From Alistipes sp. (lineage in GTDB: Bacteria > Bacteroidota > Bacteroidia > Bacteroidales > Rikenellaceae), in assembly GCA_017935185.1 (NCBI GenBank), contig JAGBIC010000031.1, positions 1 through 42,975 on the forward strand: a stretch of DNA of 42,975 nt, read 5' to 3'. The notes beneath the pieces are model-generated. The model saw only the letters and a program-made list of their open reading frames with translations, made no database searches and was not told the DNA's origin. Shown one piece after another: positions 18,342 to 26,561 of the stretch; the first letter of the stretch is position 1; the number at the start of each line of letters is the position of its first letter. Both the position numbers and the translations under genes were made by a program.

Positions 18342-19682
18342 ATGTTGTTAGATAAATTCCAAAATTACGTGACTCGTCACGAGCTTTTTACACATCAAGA
18401 CAAGATTCTGCTGACCGTTTCAGGCGGAGTCGACTCTATGGTATTGATGTCGCTTTGTGTAAACAGCGGATTTAGGGTGGGTGTTGCACACTGCAATTTC
18501 GGTTTGCGGGGCAACGAGAGTGACGAGGATGAAATTCTGGTTCAGGAACATGCCAGAAAATATGGTATTGAGTGCCACAATCGCCGTTTCGACACACTCC
18601 ACGAGATGGAACTCACGGGTGAATCTATGGAGATGGCCGCACGTCGCCTGCGATATACATGGTTTAACGAATTGTGTACCACACACGGCTACACGGTAAT
18701 AGCTGTCGCTCATCATATAGACGATTCTATAGAGACCTTCTTTATCAATCTGTTACGAGGCACGGGATTACGAGGCCTTACAGGCATCAGCAAGCAAATA
18801 GGACGAATCGTACGCCCGCTGATGTTTGCCACGCGCAAAGAGATTCTCGACTATGCCATGCAAAAGCATATACCATATCGTGAAGACTCGTCAAACAAAT
18901 CAACAAAATACCTGCGCAACAAGATTCGCTTGGGCATAACACCCCGTATTAAGGAGATAAATCCCCGCTTTCCGTTCATTATGCAGCGCAATATCGAACG
19001 ACTGGAAGCAGCACAGAACTTCATCGATTACGCAATAGACTATTTTTCACAACAAGTCATTGATTACAACGGTGATATCTGCACTCTACACGCCAACGGG
19101 CTATCAAATGCCCCCTCACGCGATTTCATCATTTACGAGATACTGAATTCTCGATTCGGATTTAAAGGCGACACTGTTGATGGTCTGTGTCGTGCACTCA
19201 ATGCCGAAAATTCGGGAAAGCGTTTTTACTCGCGCAGTCATGTGGCATATATCAATCGAGGCACAATTGTCATCGCACCTATTGAAGATAATGATTTATG
19301 TGAAACGCTAATAACAGAGGGACAACAACGAGCCTATTGCGGCAATGCGGTATTGTATTTCGATATTTGTGATGTAGACCTGCTCTCAACATTCAACACC
19401 CCCGATAATGTAGCACTGCTTGATGCCGACAAAATATCATTCCCGCTAACATTGCGCCGCTGGCAGGATGGTGACAGTTTTACTCCGTTTGGTATGACAG
19501 GCCGCAAAAAGATTAGCGACTACCTGATTGACCGTAAAATATCCATGGCAGAGAAACGTCGTCAGTTTGTTCTTCTTGTCGGCGATGAGATAGCATGGCT
19601 TGTCGGCCAACGAATAAACGACTCATTCCGAATAACAGATAAGACAGAGAGGGTTCTGCGTATAACAAAAGAGATTATCTAA
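18342..19682 (+). CDS. tilS: tRNA(Ile)-lysidine synthase TilS
   Basis: TilS ligates lysine to C34 of the CAU-anticodon tRNA-Ile using ATP, switching it from AUG to AUA reading (EC 6.3.4.19); it is essential. The P-loop-like PP motif SGGVDS sits at residues 27-32, followed by conserved HCNFGLRGNESDEDE and the AHHIDDSIETFFINLLRGTGLRGLTG stretch near 125-150. The C-terminal third (FPLTLRRWQDGDSFTPFGMTGRKKISDYLID) is the tRNA-binding TilS C-terminal domain. The 446-residue length is normal for Bacteroidota. It sits in the murB operon, with holA 3 bp downstream. Confidence 0.98.
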   Translation: MLLDKFQNYVTRHELFTHQDKILLTVSGGVDSMVLMSLCVNSGFRVGVAHCNFGLRGNESDEDEILVQEHARKYGIECHNRRFDTLHEMELTGESMEMAARRLRYTWFNELCTTHGYTVIAVAHHIDDSIETFFINLLRGTGLRGLTGISKQIGRIVRPLMFATRKEILDYAMQKHIPYREDSSNKSTKYLRNKIRLGITPRIKEINPRFPFIMQRNIERLEAAQNFIDYAIDYFSQQVIDYNGDICTLHANGLSNAPSRDFIIYEILNSRFGFKGDTVDGLCRALNAENSGKRFYSRSHVAYINRGTIVIAPIEDNDLCETLITEGQQRAYCGNAVLYFDICDVDLLSTFNTPDNVALLDADKISFPLTLRRWQDGDSFTPFGMTGRKKISDYLIDRKISMAEKRRQFVLLVGDEIAWLVGQRINDSFRITDKTERVLRITKEII

Positions 19683-19685
19683 AGC

Positions 19686-20756
19686 ATGGCAAAATCTACA
19701 ATAAAGTTTAACGACACAGTTGCCGAATTTGAGCGACTGAAACAGAAAATAGCTCGCAGGGAGTTCTCCCCCGTCTACCTATTTATGGGCGAGGAGAGCT
19801 ATTTTATTGATTCGCTATGCGAAGCGCTCAGCACTACTATTCTGACCCCCGCCGAGCAATCGTTCAGCCAGGTTACGCTCTACGGCAAAGACAGCAATGC
19901 CGCACAGATTGTGAATCTTTGCCGTCAGATGCCTATGCTCGGCGCATATCAGGTGGTTATATTGAAGCAGGCCCAGCAGTTGGATAAGCTGGAGGTGCTT
20001 ACCCACTACACCTCGAAGCCTCAGCCTTCAACCATACTCATATTATGCCATCACGAAAAGAATCTCGACAAACGCTCTGCACTCTACAAACAATGTGTCG
20101 CATCGGGCGTAGTTTTTGAATCGGTAAGACCACGTGATTACGAGATTAAGCAGTGGCTGGCGTCGTTTATCGGCAGCAAGGGATTACATATTGACGACAA
20201 GGCCATACAGATGCTGACCGACCACCTGGGATGCGACATTGCTAAAATATCGAATGAGATTGACAAACTTTTGGTATCGCTACCCGCCGATACCAAAGCA
20301 ATCAACGACATGCACATCGAGCAGAATGTGGGCATATCGAAAGATTTCAACAATTACGAATTATGTAAGGCCGTAGCCACACAGAATATGGCACAGGCGA
20401 TGAAGATTGCCGACCACTTTGCCCGTAACCCGAAGGCTAATCCGCTATTGGTGACCATAATGACTCTCTTCGGTCTGTTTCGAGATATTTTTACTATAAA
20501 CTACCTACGTTGGCTGGCAAAATACAAGAACATGCCAATGCCTAACGATATGGAGCTAATGCGCATACTAAAGAAGAGTAACATATATGCCATCAACGAG
20601 TTAAAGCAACAATCCTCGATGTGGAACAACCGCAAGGTCTTCAACATTCTTGGACTTTTGCGAGAGTACGACGGAAAAAGCAAAGGTATCGACAATGGCG
20701 GCATGAGCGATGGTGAATTACTGCGAGAACTGTTGCTTAAAATTTTCATGCAATAA
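19686..20756 (+). CDS. holA: DNA polymerase III subunit delta HolA
   Basis: HolA is the clamp-loader subunit that opens the beta sliding clamp. The 356-residue protein has the family start (FSPVYLFMGEESYFIDSLCEAL, about 28-49), the clamp-binding QMPMLGAYQVVILKQAQQL region and the C-terminal helical collar (ANPLLVTIMTLFGLFRDIF, about 257-275; LLRELLLKIF at the end). It lacks the Walker motifs of the ATPase subunits, as delta does. It is 3 bp after tilS and 12 bp before the next gene, consistent with one transcript. Confidence 0.95.
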   Translation: MAKSTIKFNDTVAEFERLKQKIARREFSPVYLFMGEESYFIDSLCEALSTTILTPAEQSFSQVTLYGKDSNAAQIVNLCRQMPMLGAYQVVILKQAQQLDKLEVLTHYTSKPQPSTILILCHHEKNLDKRSALYKQCVASGVVFESVRPRDYEIKQWLASFIGSKGLHIDDKAIQMLTDHLGCDIAKISNEIDKLLVSLPADTKAINDMHIEQNVGISKDFNNYELCKAVATQNMAQAMKIADHFARNPKANPLLVTIMTLFGLFRDIFTINYLRWLAKYKNMPMPNDMELMRILKKSNIYAINELKQQSSMWNNRKVFNILGLLREYDGKSKGIDNGGMSDGELLRELLLKIFMQ

Positions 20757-20768
20757 TCCGAAAAGGTT

Positions 20769-21548
20769 ATGGGAGTAGACAATCACAAACAAATGATTAT
20801 GAACGGCGTGATGCAATCATGGCAACACATCGACACTCCCTTTGTATACCAAAACATCCACACATTGGGGTATCAACCCAAAAATCTGGCCGAGCACATT
20901 ACCGTTCTAAACAATACCGCGAACAAACTATTCCGGCAACAGCTAAACACTTCCGAAAGGAATATCAAAGAGCAGATATACACGCTGCTGTCAATGCAAC
21001 GTCTATCGCTGAATGTTACAATATGTGTAGTGCTGAAGCTATATGCCACAGGAGATTACTCGCTCGAATATGAAGAGCCATCAATCTACCGAGGATATGC
21101 CTTAAGAGGCCTGCGCCCCGAGGCTTGTTATCTGAATCTCAAACCAGATATAAGCGGACCTTCGAGTTCCGTATCGCTAGCTGCCCGCAAAATGGCTGAT
21201 GCCATAGCAAAAAGTCGGCATGCACATATTGCAATTATGCTCGATGCCGATAACAATCTGATTTTCGAACCTTCATTCCCGCTGTTTTGCGTTATAAACG
21301 AAGTTATCGTTCTACCGCAGGATGCCGCAGAATCGGCAGAGTTGAAATTAGTCGAAAAGGCAGCACGAAGTTGCGGGCTCAAAATCTGTCAAAGAACCAT
21401 CTCAAAAGAGTTGATAAACTCGGCTGACGAGGTTCTGATTGCATCATGGCAGGGAATAACATCAATCAGCAATATCAACAATCAGATAGAATATTATTGG
21501 ACTATAATAGCCGAACGACTTGCAGAAAAAATGCAATCAACGGAATAA
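20769..21548 (+). CDS. Divergent class IV (BCAT/PabC-like) PLP aminotransferase
   Basis: The C-terminal half resembles fold-type IV PLP enzymes such as branched-chain aminotransferase and aminodeoxychorismate lyase. Lys125 (YLNLKPDIS) would carry PLP. The stretch DADNNLIFEPSFPLFCV (159-175) matches the G-x-(V/I)-x-E-x-x-x-x-N-x-F segment with Glu167. The stretch LINSADEVLIASWQGITSI matches the conserved E/L-x-x-ADEVF-x-x-S-x-x-G-I end. At 259 residues the length is slightly short. The reaction cannot be told from sequence; no other folate or branched-chain gene is near. It follows holA by 12 bp and probably ends that transcript. Confidence 0.7.
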   Translation: MGVDNHKQMIMNGVMQSWQHIDTPFVYQNIHTLGYQPKNLAEHITVLNNTANKLFRQQLNTSERNIKEQIYTLLSMQRLSLNVTICVVLKLYATGDYSLEYEEPSIYRGYALRGLRPEACYLNLKPDISGPSSSVSLAARKMADAIAKSRHAHIAIMLDADNNLIFEPSFPLFCVINEVIVLPQDAAESAELKLVEKAARSCGLKICQRTISKELINSADEVLIASWQGITSISNINNQIEYYWTIIAERLAEKMQSTE

Positions 21549-21606
21549 CGTATTAAATATTTTTATATTTTTTATATCAACTATCAAATATCTAAAATTT
21601 TTGTTA

Positions 21607-21614
21607 TATCTTTG
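21607..21614 (+). promoter_or_regulatory. Promoter of the plug-protein/coaD pair
   Basis: TATCTTTG matches the -7 consensus exactly, 30 bp before the ATG at 21645. An upstream in-frame TTG at 21612 overlaps this element and so cannot be the start. Confidence 0.65.
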
Positions 21615-21644
21615 AAGAAACAAACATTTAAAACATCCGCAAAT

Positions 21645-22331
21645 ATGAAACGATTTCTACTATTGATTGCCGCCACAAGTATTGCATTCAACGCCATGGC
21701 TCAAGATGAAAACCTATTCAACGGTCTATTGATTAACGGCGATTTAAAAGGAATCAAAGCACGTGTAGAGGTTAAACACCGCTCTATTCACACAAACACT
21801 AACGCACAGGGCAAATTCGGTTTCTACAACATCGAAGCATCCGATACCCTTATCATCAAAATCAAGAAAGAGGAGTATGTTGTTCCTGTTGCCGGCCGTA
21901 AAAGTATTAAGGTCGTTATCAACACCGAAACCCCAAGCTCTGATTTCGATGCAGCAGAGGATGATCAGCTTATCGCCTACGGACGTGACTTTGTAAAACA
22001 TCGTGATATAAGCAACGACCCCAACGTATTGCTGGGTGATGTTATGCGCCATTATGGCTACACCACTCTCGGAGCTGCTATACAAGGAAAAATCGCTGGT
22101 GTCTCATATGATCCCCAATCTGGTGCCATCACTATGCGCGGTAAAACATCGCTGAACCTGAATACTTCGGCTCTGATTATCTGCGAGGGTCAGGAGATGC
22201 GCTCGATTGATGACATTGACATCCAGCAGGTTGACCGTGTTGAGGCTCTGCAGGCTCCCAATGCATATGGCGTCAAGGGTGCAAATGGTGTATTGATCGT
22301 ATATTTGAAACGACGCACATCTGCAAAATAG
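21645..22331 (+). CDS. Exported SusC-like plug-domain protein without a beta-barrel
   Basis: From the ATG at 21645 the protein has 228 residues: a Sec signal peptide (1-20, AMAQ cleavage), a carboxypeptidase-regulatory-like beta domain (about 25-92), and a TonB-receptor plug (about 125-222). The plug motifs are clear: LGAAIQGKIAGV, ITMRGKTSLN and VDRVEALQAPNAYGVKGANGVLIV parallel the SusC stretch with Q-G-K-V-x-G-V, R-G-x-x-S-L and YG-x-x-GANGVI. The outer-membrane barrel of about 700 residues is absent and the stop is clean, with no barrel-like frame after it. It may be a soluble periplasmic partner, or a decoy plug. It is separated from coaD by 1 bp. Confidence 0.8.
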   Translation: MKRFLLLIAATSIAFNAMAQDENLFNGLLINGDLKGIKARVEVKHRSIHTNTNAQGKFGFYNIEASDTLIIKIKKEEYVVPVAGRKSIKVVINTETPSSDFDAAEDDQLIAYGRDFVKHRDISNDPNVLLGDVMRHYGYTTLGAAIQGKIAGVSYDPQSGAITMRGKTSLNLNTSALIICEGQEMRSIDDIDIQQVDRVEALQAPNAYGVKGANGVLIVYLKRRTSAK

Positions 22332-22332
22332 C

Positions 22333-22806
22333 ATGGACAAGATTGCAATATTCCCCGGCTCTTTCGACCCTTTCACTCGTGGCCATCAGGCAATTGTCGA
22401 GAAGGCTCTTACTCTTTTCGATAAGGTTATTGTCGCCATCGGGGAAAATGTGCAAAAAAACTCCTTGCTTGCCATTGAACAGCGAGTAAAACTAATCGAA
22501 GAACTTTACGACAACGACCATAGAGTTGAATGTGTCACATATAAAACCTTGACTGTTGACTTGGCTCGTCAAGTAAAAGCCTCGGCTATAATCAGAGGTG
22601 TGCGTAACACTATTGATTTCGAGTATGAGCGCAATATGGCTCAAACCAACAGCAGGCTGGCAAACGACATCACAACCATCTTGCTACTGACGCCCCCTGA
22701 ATTCGCCGATATATCTTCGTCAACCGTCCGCGAGCTACTCAAATTCGGGCACGATGTAGGTGAGCTAATGCCACAAGGGATTGATTTAAGGGACTATTAC
22801 AAATAA
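22333..22806 (+). CDS. coaD: Phosphopantetheine adenylyltransferase CoaD
   Basis: CoaD makes dephospho-CoA from 4'-phosphopantetheine and ATP, the fourth step of CoA synthesis (EC 2.7.7.3). The 157-residue protein has the nucleotidyltransferase GSFDPFTRGH motif (9-18, catalytic His18), the conserved RGVRNTIDFEYE segment (substrate contacts, near 90) and the ISSSTVRELL motif near 130-140. The length is normal (about 155-165). The ATG comes 1 bp after the stop of the plug protein, so they are co-transcribed, and a strong terminator follows. Confidence 0.98.
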   Translation: MDKIAIFPGSFDPFTRGHQAIVEKALTLFDKVIVAIGENVQKNSLLAIEQRVKLIEELYDNDHRVECVTYKTLTVDLARQVKASAIIRGVRNTIDFEYERNMAQTNSRLANDITTILLLTPPEFADISSSTVRELLKFGHDVGELMPQGIDLRDYYK

Positions 22807-22818
22807 GCTCTAAAGTGC

Positions 22819-22856
22819 AATAAATACCACAGAATACACATTCTGTGGTATTTATT
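22819..22856 (+). terminator. Terminator after coaD
   Basis: A perfect 17-bp inverted repeat (22819-22835 and 22840-22856, core ACCACAGAAT / ATTCTGTGGT) has a 4-nt loop and a T-rich 3' arm. It sits 12 bp after the coaD stop. Confidence 0.9.
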
Positions 22857-22900
22857 TATCAATTCATATAGGTGGCGTTGCAAGGTTTGATAATTGTTCC

Positions 22901-22908
22901 TATCTTTG
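22901..22908 (+). promoter_or_regulatory. Promoter of lpxD and the TlpA-like gene
   Basis: TATCTTTG at -7, with GCGTTG ending 20 bp upstream as the -33 element; 25 bp before the lpxD ATG. A close match to the Bacteroidota consensus. Confidence 0.75.
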
Positions 22909-22933
22909 CAGTTAAATTTAAACCACACAGAAT

Positions 22934-23971
22934 ATGGAATTTACAGCAGAAATGATTGCCGGACTTTTGAACGGCACCATTGTCGGAGATAAAAATGCAG
23001 CCGTTCACACAGTCTCTTCGATAGAAGGTGGCAAGAAGGGCTCTTTAACTTATCTGACCAATCCAAAATACGAGCAGTATATTTATACCACCGAAGCCTC
23101 TATCGTTTTGGTAAATGACTCTTTCGAACCAACTGCTCCCGTGGCCGCCACGCTTATCAAGCTTCAGGATGTTGGCGCGGCCGTGCTTAAACTTCTTGAG
23201 ATGTATAATGCCATGAAACCCCAAAAGAAGGGTATCAGCAAGATGGTCTCTATCTCAGAGAAGGCCACCGTTGCCGAGGATTGCTATATCGGAGATTTTG
23301 CTGTTATCGAGGCAGGAGCTGTTATTGAATCAGGAGCAAAGATATATCCTCAGGTCTACATTGGCGATGGTGTGAAGGTTGGCACAGGCACAACTCTATA
23401 TGCCGGTGTTAAGGTATATGAGGGCTGCAAGATTGGCGCTAACTGTATTATTCATGCCGGTGCTGTTATCGGTGCCGACGGCTTCGGCTTCCTACCAAAA
23501 CCCGACGGAACATTTGATAAAATTCCACAATTGGGCAACGTGATTATTGAGGACAATGTTGAGATCGGCGCAAACACATGTATTGATCGCGCAAAGACCG
23601 ACTCAACAATCATTCGCAAGGGCGTGAAACTCGATAACCTGATTCAAATCGGCCACAATGTTGAGATTGGCGAGAATACCGTATCTTCGGCCCAGATGGG
23701 TATAGCAGGCACATCAAAAATCGGTCGCAACTGTTTTCTGGCAGGTCAGGTGGGTATTGCCGACCACGTTACTATTGGCAACTATGTTAAGATTGGTTCC
23801 AAATCGGGTCTTGACAAAGATGTTCCCGATGGCGAAATCCGTTTCGGCTACCCTGCGCTGCCGGGCATGAACTACCACCGCTGTTTTGCAGTGTTCAAGA
23901 ATCTGCCCGACTTGCAGAATCGCGTGCGCGCACTTGAGAAGAGCATAAAAGATATTACTGAAGAGAAATAA
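22934..23971 (+). CDS. lpxD: UDP-3-O-acylglucosamine N-acyltransferase LpxD
   Basis: LpxD adds the N-linked hydroxyacyl chain in lipid A synthesis from an acyl-ACP donor (EC 2.3.1.191). The 345 residues show the N-terminal uridine-binding domain (about 1-100, with GSLTYLTNPKYEQYI), a left-handed beta-helix of hexapeptide repeats (about 105-300), the catalytic His241 in IQIGHNVEIG, and a C-terminal helix. The length is normal. In many Bacteroidota lpxD is next to lpxC-fabZ and lpxA; here a thioredoxin-fold lipoprotein gene follows after 18 bp instead. Confidence 0.97.
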   Translation: MEFTAEMIAGLLNGTIVGDKNAAVHTVSSIEGGKKGSLTYLTNPKYEQYIYTTEASIVLVNDSFEPTAPVAATLIKLQDVGAAVLKLLEMYNAMKPQKKGISKMVSISEKATVAEDCYIGDFAVIEAGAVIESGAKIYPQVYIGDGVKVGTGTTLYAGVKVYEGCKIGANCIIHAGAVIGADGFGFLPKPDGTFDKIPQLGNVIIEDNVEIGANTCIDRAKTDSTIIRKGVKLDNLIQIGHNVEIGENTVSSAQMGIAGTSKIGRNCFLAGQVGIADHVTIGNYVKIGSKSGLDKDVPDGEIRFGYPALPGMNYHRCFAVFKNLPDLQNRVRALEKSIKDITEEK

Positions 23972-23989
23972 TTTATAAAACCAACACTT

Positions 23990-25030
23990 ATGAAAAAGAT
24001 TTTTATCATTGCAATGACAGCTGCAGCCATGATTAGCTGCGGCAGCGCCTCGAAGTACACCATCACCGGCACCTCAGAGGAGTTCGCTGATGGCAAGTGG
24101 GCATTCCTCACAATCGAGGAGGGCCGTGAGTTGAAGAATATCGACTCAATGGCTATCACAGGCAACTCATTCAAATTTGTCGGCGAAGTTGAGAATCCCT
24201 ATTCTGCTTATGTTATCATTAAGGATGCCGAGGCTGATCGTCCCGAGTTGTATGCAGAAATCTATGTTGAGCCCGGAACTATTGAAGTTAAGAAGCTCGA
24301 TCCCGAGTACCAAGCTTATAGCGCAGTAGGCACACCGCTCAACGACCTCACCTCAGAGATGAATGCGAAGATGGCAGAACTCATGAAGGATGAGAACGCC
24401 AGCAACGAGGACATTATGAAGTTGTATGCCGATTTTATCATGGCAAATGCAGCAAATCTCGCAGGTCAGAACATGCTGAAGCAAAACTACTACATGCTTG
24501 CACCCCAGCAGGTACTGGATGCTGTTGCTGCTATCCCCGCCGAGAAGCAGGAGGAGTTTGCCGACATGAAGAATGCCGCCGAGCAGGCATTGAAGGTTGA
24601 GCCCGGAAATGCCTATATCGACATCGTAGAGCCCACACCCGATGGCAAGGAACTTTCACTTAAGAGCGTGGTTGAGAACAAAAAGAACAAGTATGTTCTA
24701 CTCGACTTCTGGGCTTCATGGTGTGGCCCTTGCATGGCTGAGGTTCCCTACTTGGTTGAGACTTACAAGAACTACAACAAGAAAGGTTTCGAGATTTTTG
24801 GTGTATCATTCGACCGTAACCGCGATGCATGGCTTAAGGCTATCAAAGATAAGGAGCTCAATTGGTTGCATGTAAGCAACGTGAAATATTGGGACACCCC
24901 CTCACGTCACGCATATGCTGTAAACTCAATCCCCGCCAACTTCCTTATCGACTGTTCAACAGGCAAGATCATCGCCAAGGGTCTTCGCGGCGAGGAGCTT
25001 CAGAAGAAGATTGCCGAGCTGTTGAAATAA
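23990..25030 (+). CDS. TlpA-like thiol-disulfide oxidoreductase lipoprotein (DUF4369 + thioredoxin fold)
   Basis: The 346-residue protein starts with a lipoprotein signal (MKKIFIIAMTAAAMISCG, lipidated Cys17). Residues about 20-130 match the beta-rich DUF4369-type domain often fused to TlpA proteins (ITGTSEEFADGKWAFL). A thioredoxin domain occupies about 205-346 with the redox motif WCGPC (Cys245 and Cys248, within LLDFWASWCGPC) and the cis-proline region NSIPANFLID. It should reduce or shuffle disulfides in the periplasm, as partners in cytochrome maturation or stress. It follows lpxD by 18 bp and is closed by a terminator. Confidence 0.93.
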   Translation: MKKIFIIAMTAAAMISCGSASKYTITGTSEEFADGKWAFLTIEEGRELKNIDSMAITGNSFKFVGEVENPYSAYVIIKDAEADRPELYAEIYVEPGTIEVKKLDPEYQAYSAVGTPLNDLTSEMNAKMAELMKDENASNEDIMKLYADFIMANAANLAGQNMLKQNYYMLAPQQVLDAVAAIPAEKQEEFADMKNAAEQALKVEPGNAYIDIVEPTPDGKELSLKSVVENKKNKYVLLDFWASWCGPCMAEVPYLVETYKNYNKKGFEIFGVSFDRNRDAWLKAIKDKELNWLHVSNVKYWDTPSRHAYAVNSIPANFLIDCSTGKIIAKGLRGEELQKKIAELLK

Positions 25031-25043
25031 CAGATATATAGGC

Positions 25044-25081
25044 AAAAAAAGCGTGTTTGAAGTTTCAAACACGCTTTTTTT
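25044..25081. terminator. Bidirectional terminator between convergent genes
   Basis: A perfect 17-bp stem (25044-25060 and 25065-25081, core AGCGTGTTTGA) has A7 and T7 at its outer ends and a 4-nt loop. It lies 13 bp after the TlpA-like stop and 12 bp before the stop of the minus-strand oxidoreductase gene, so it serves both transcripts. Confidence 0.93.
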
Positions 25082-25093
25082 GTCATAATAAGA

Positions 25094-26473
25094 TTATTTC
25101 TGGGCAGCGCTCTTGGCCTTAGCCATATCGAGTGCCGATGTTGTTACATAATATTTTGCCAACATGTTAGGCACCTCCCAATCGGGCAGCTTGCCATCCT
25201 CAAGATACTGCAAGAAATTCTCGGTAACCTGACCGAAGTGAGCCTCATGGCCAACACGATAGCTGTCGGGAATCACAACCTGCCACATCTTATCGCTCTT
25301 CTTCTGCAGTTTCACGCCGGCATACTTCTCCTCAACCTTTGCAAAGGCTGTCGCCAACTCCTTCTCATAAGCAGCAGCATCAACACCCTCTACAAGCTCG
25401 ATAAAGAGCTCGGGCTTATAGTTCTGCTCCTTACCCTGCAAGATAATAAGATCGGCCTTTGAGCCCTTCATCTTCGAATAGTGGGTGTCGCCACCACCCT
25501 CGGGGAAAGTGTAATTCCAGATTACAGATACCTTAGCTGTGATGCCACGCAATTTGTAAAGGATATCGCCATTGCAATACACATTCAAAATATCATCCTT
25601 GACATCCTTCTGAAGATAGTCGGGATACTCATCAAAACCTGTCACCTGCTTGAACTCCGCACGGGTCATAGGGGTAGTCCAACGGTTGGCATCCAACAAC
25701 TCAACCTCCTTCTCGTAGTTGATAATTTCGCCAGGGAATGCCTCCCACTGTACCAAATCAACGAGGTGGGTTGTAACGTCAACAATACCCTCACCCTCTT
25801 GATTTACATCGAAGAACCATGCAGGACGCTTCAAAGGATTACCCGACACCTCCTTAAAGAAGTGGTGTACGCTCTCCTTGATGATTGCAGGATCCTCGGC
25901 CGAGCCTGGTAACTGCTCGCCATAAATTGCAGGAATGAGCGAGAGCTCACGCTGCAAGATGGTTGTAATCTCATGGCGCTCTGTCATAATATCATACAAC
26001 ATCACACCATTCTTCTGCGCGATATCGAAACACTCCTTCAACAGCTTGAAATTCTCGCTGGTAATAGCCATCGGCTTATCGGCCAAGACGTTGATACCTG
26101 CCTCAAGAGTCTTCTTGATATACTCGGTCTTCTTACCGTTGTTACCGGCAGTAACCATCACGTTACCACGCTTCTCGGCAATCATCTTCTCCATGAAATC
26201 ATCCCCGAGATACACATTCTCGTTCCACTGTGTGGGCGACTCGCTGCGGGTATTATAACCCTCGATACGCTTTAAGTGCTCTGCCACGTCATCACCTTCG
26301 GGAGCATACACATAAACCTCGTTGGAAACCTGCTCGTAAGAGTTCTTCTGTACCAACGCTGCATGGAAATGACCGGGGTCGAGTGTTACGATGGTCACCT
26401 TTGACTCCTTATCCGATGAACATGAGGTAAGCGCCATAAGCGATACTGTTACAAATAAAAAAAATCTCTTCAT
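25094..26473 (-). CDS. Gfo/Idh/MocA-like lipoprotein with altered Rossmann loop
   Basis: I choose the ATG at 26473 (MKRFFLFVTVSLMALTSCSS), giving 459 residues with a lipoprotein signal and lipidated Cys18; the frame extends 14 codons upstream but that would destroy the signal. The body follows Gfo/Idh/MocA oxidoreductases: beta-alpha Rossmann-like N-terminus, then DKP (132-134, usual EKP, Lys133), and a C-terminal alpha/beta domain with VDVTTHLVDLVQWEAFPG. The dinucleotide loop GxGxxG is not there; LDPGHFHAAL (31-40) stands in its place. It is the last gene of the six-gene operon, 88 bp behind uxuA across a hairpin. It may bind a carbohydrate without NAD, or receive cofactor in the periplasm. 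Confidence 0.85.
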   Translation of the reverse strand: MKRFFLFVTVSLMALTSCSSDKESKVTIVTLDPGHFHAALVQKNSYEQVSNEVYVYAPEGDDVAEHLKRIEGYNTRSESPTQWNENVYLGDDFMEKMIAEKRGNVMVTAGNNGKKTEYIKKTLEAGINVLADKPMAITSENFKLLKECFDIAQKNGVMLYDIMTERHEITTILQRELSLIPAIYGEQLPGSAEDPAIIKESVHHFFKEVSGNPLKRPAWFFDVNQEGEGIVDVTTHLVDLVQWEAFPGEIINYEKEVELLDANRWTTPMTRAEFKQVTGFDEYPDYLQKDVKDDILNVYCNGDILYKLRGITAKVSVIWNYTFPEGGGDTHYSKMKGSKADLIILQGKEQNYKPELFIELVEGVDAAAYEKELATAFAKVEEKYAGVKLQKKSDKMWQVVIPDSYRVGHEAHFGQVTENFLQYLEDGKLPDWEVPNMLAKYYVTTSALDMAKAKSAAQK

Positions 26474-26504
26474 TACTAAACAATTTTTACATCTAATATT
26501 ACCA

Positions 26505-26532
26505 ACGGGCGGCACCTGTGGGTACCACCCGT
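26505..26532 (-). other. Intercistronic RNA hairpin between uxuA and the lipoprotein gene
   Basis: In minus-strand RNA the 12-nt arms (26521-26532 and 26505-26516) pair fully, with two G-U wobbles, around a CACA loop. No U run follows, so it is not a standard terminator. It sits in an 88-bp gap within an otherwise tight operon and could stabilise or process the mRNA, setting a different level for the last gene. Confidence 0.6.
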
Positions 26533-26561
26533 CTACTATTGTTTTGTGGCTTATAGTCTAT

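Noticed and set aside
21612-21644. Upstream TTG start giving 11 more residues on the plug protein
   Set aside because: The TTG lies within the -7 promoter box, and the ATG at 21645 is followed directly by a proper signal peptide.
26474-26515. Upstream start adding 14 residues to the Gfo/Idh lipoprotein
   Set aside because: The extra residues (MPPVGNIRCKNCLV) are partly encoded by the hairpin and would bury the lipoprotein signal.
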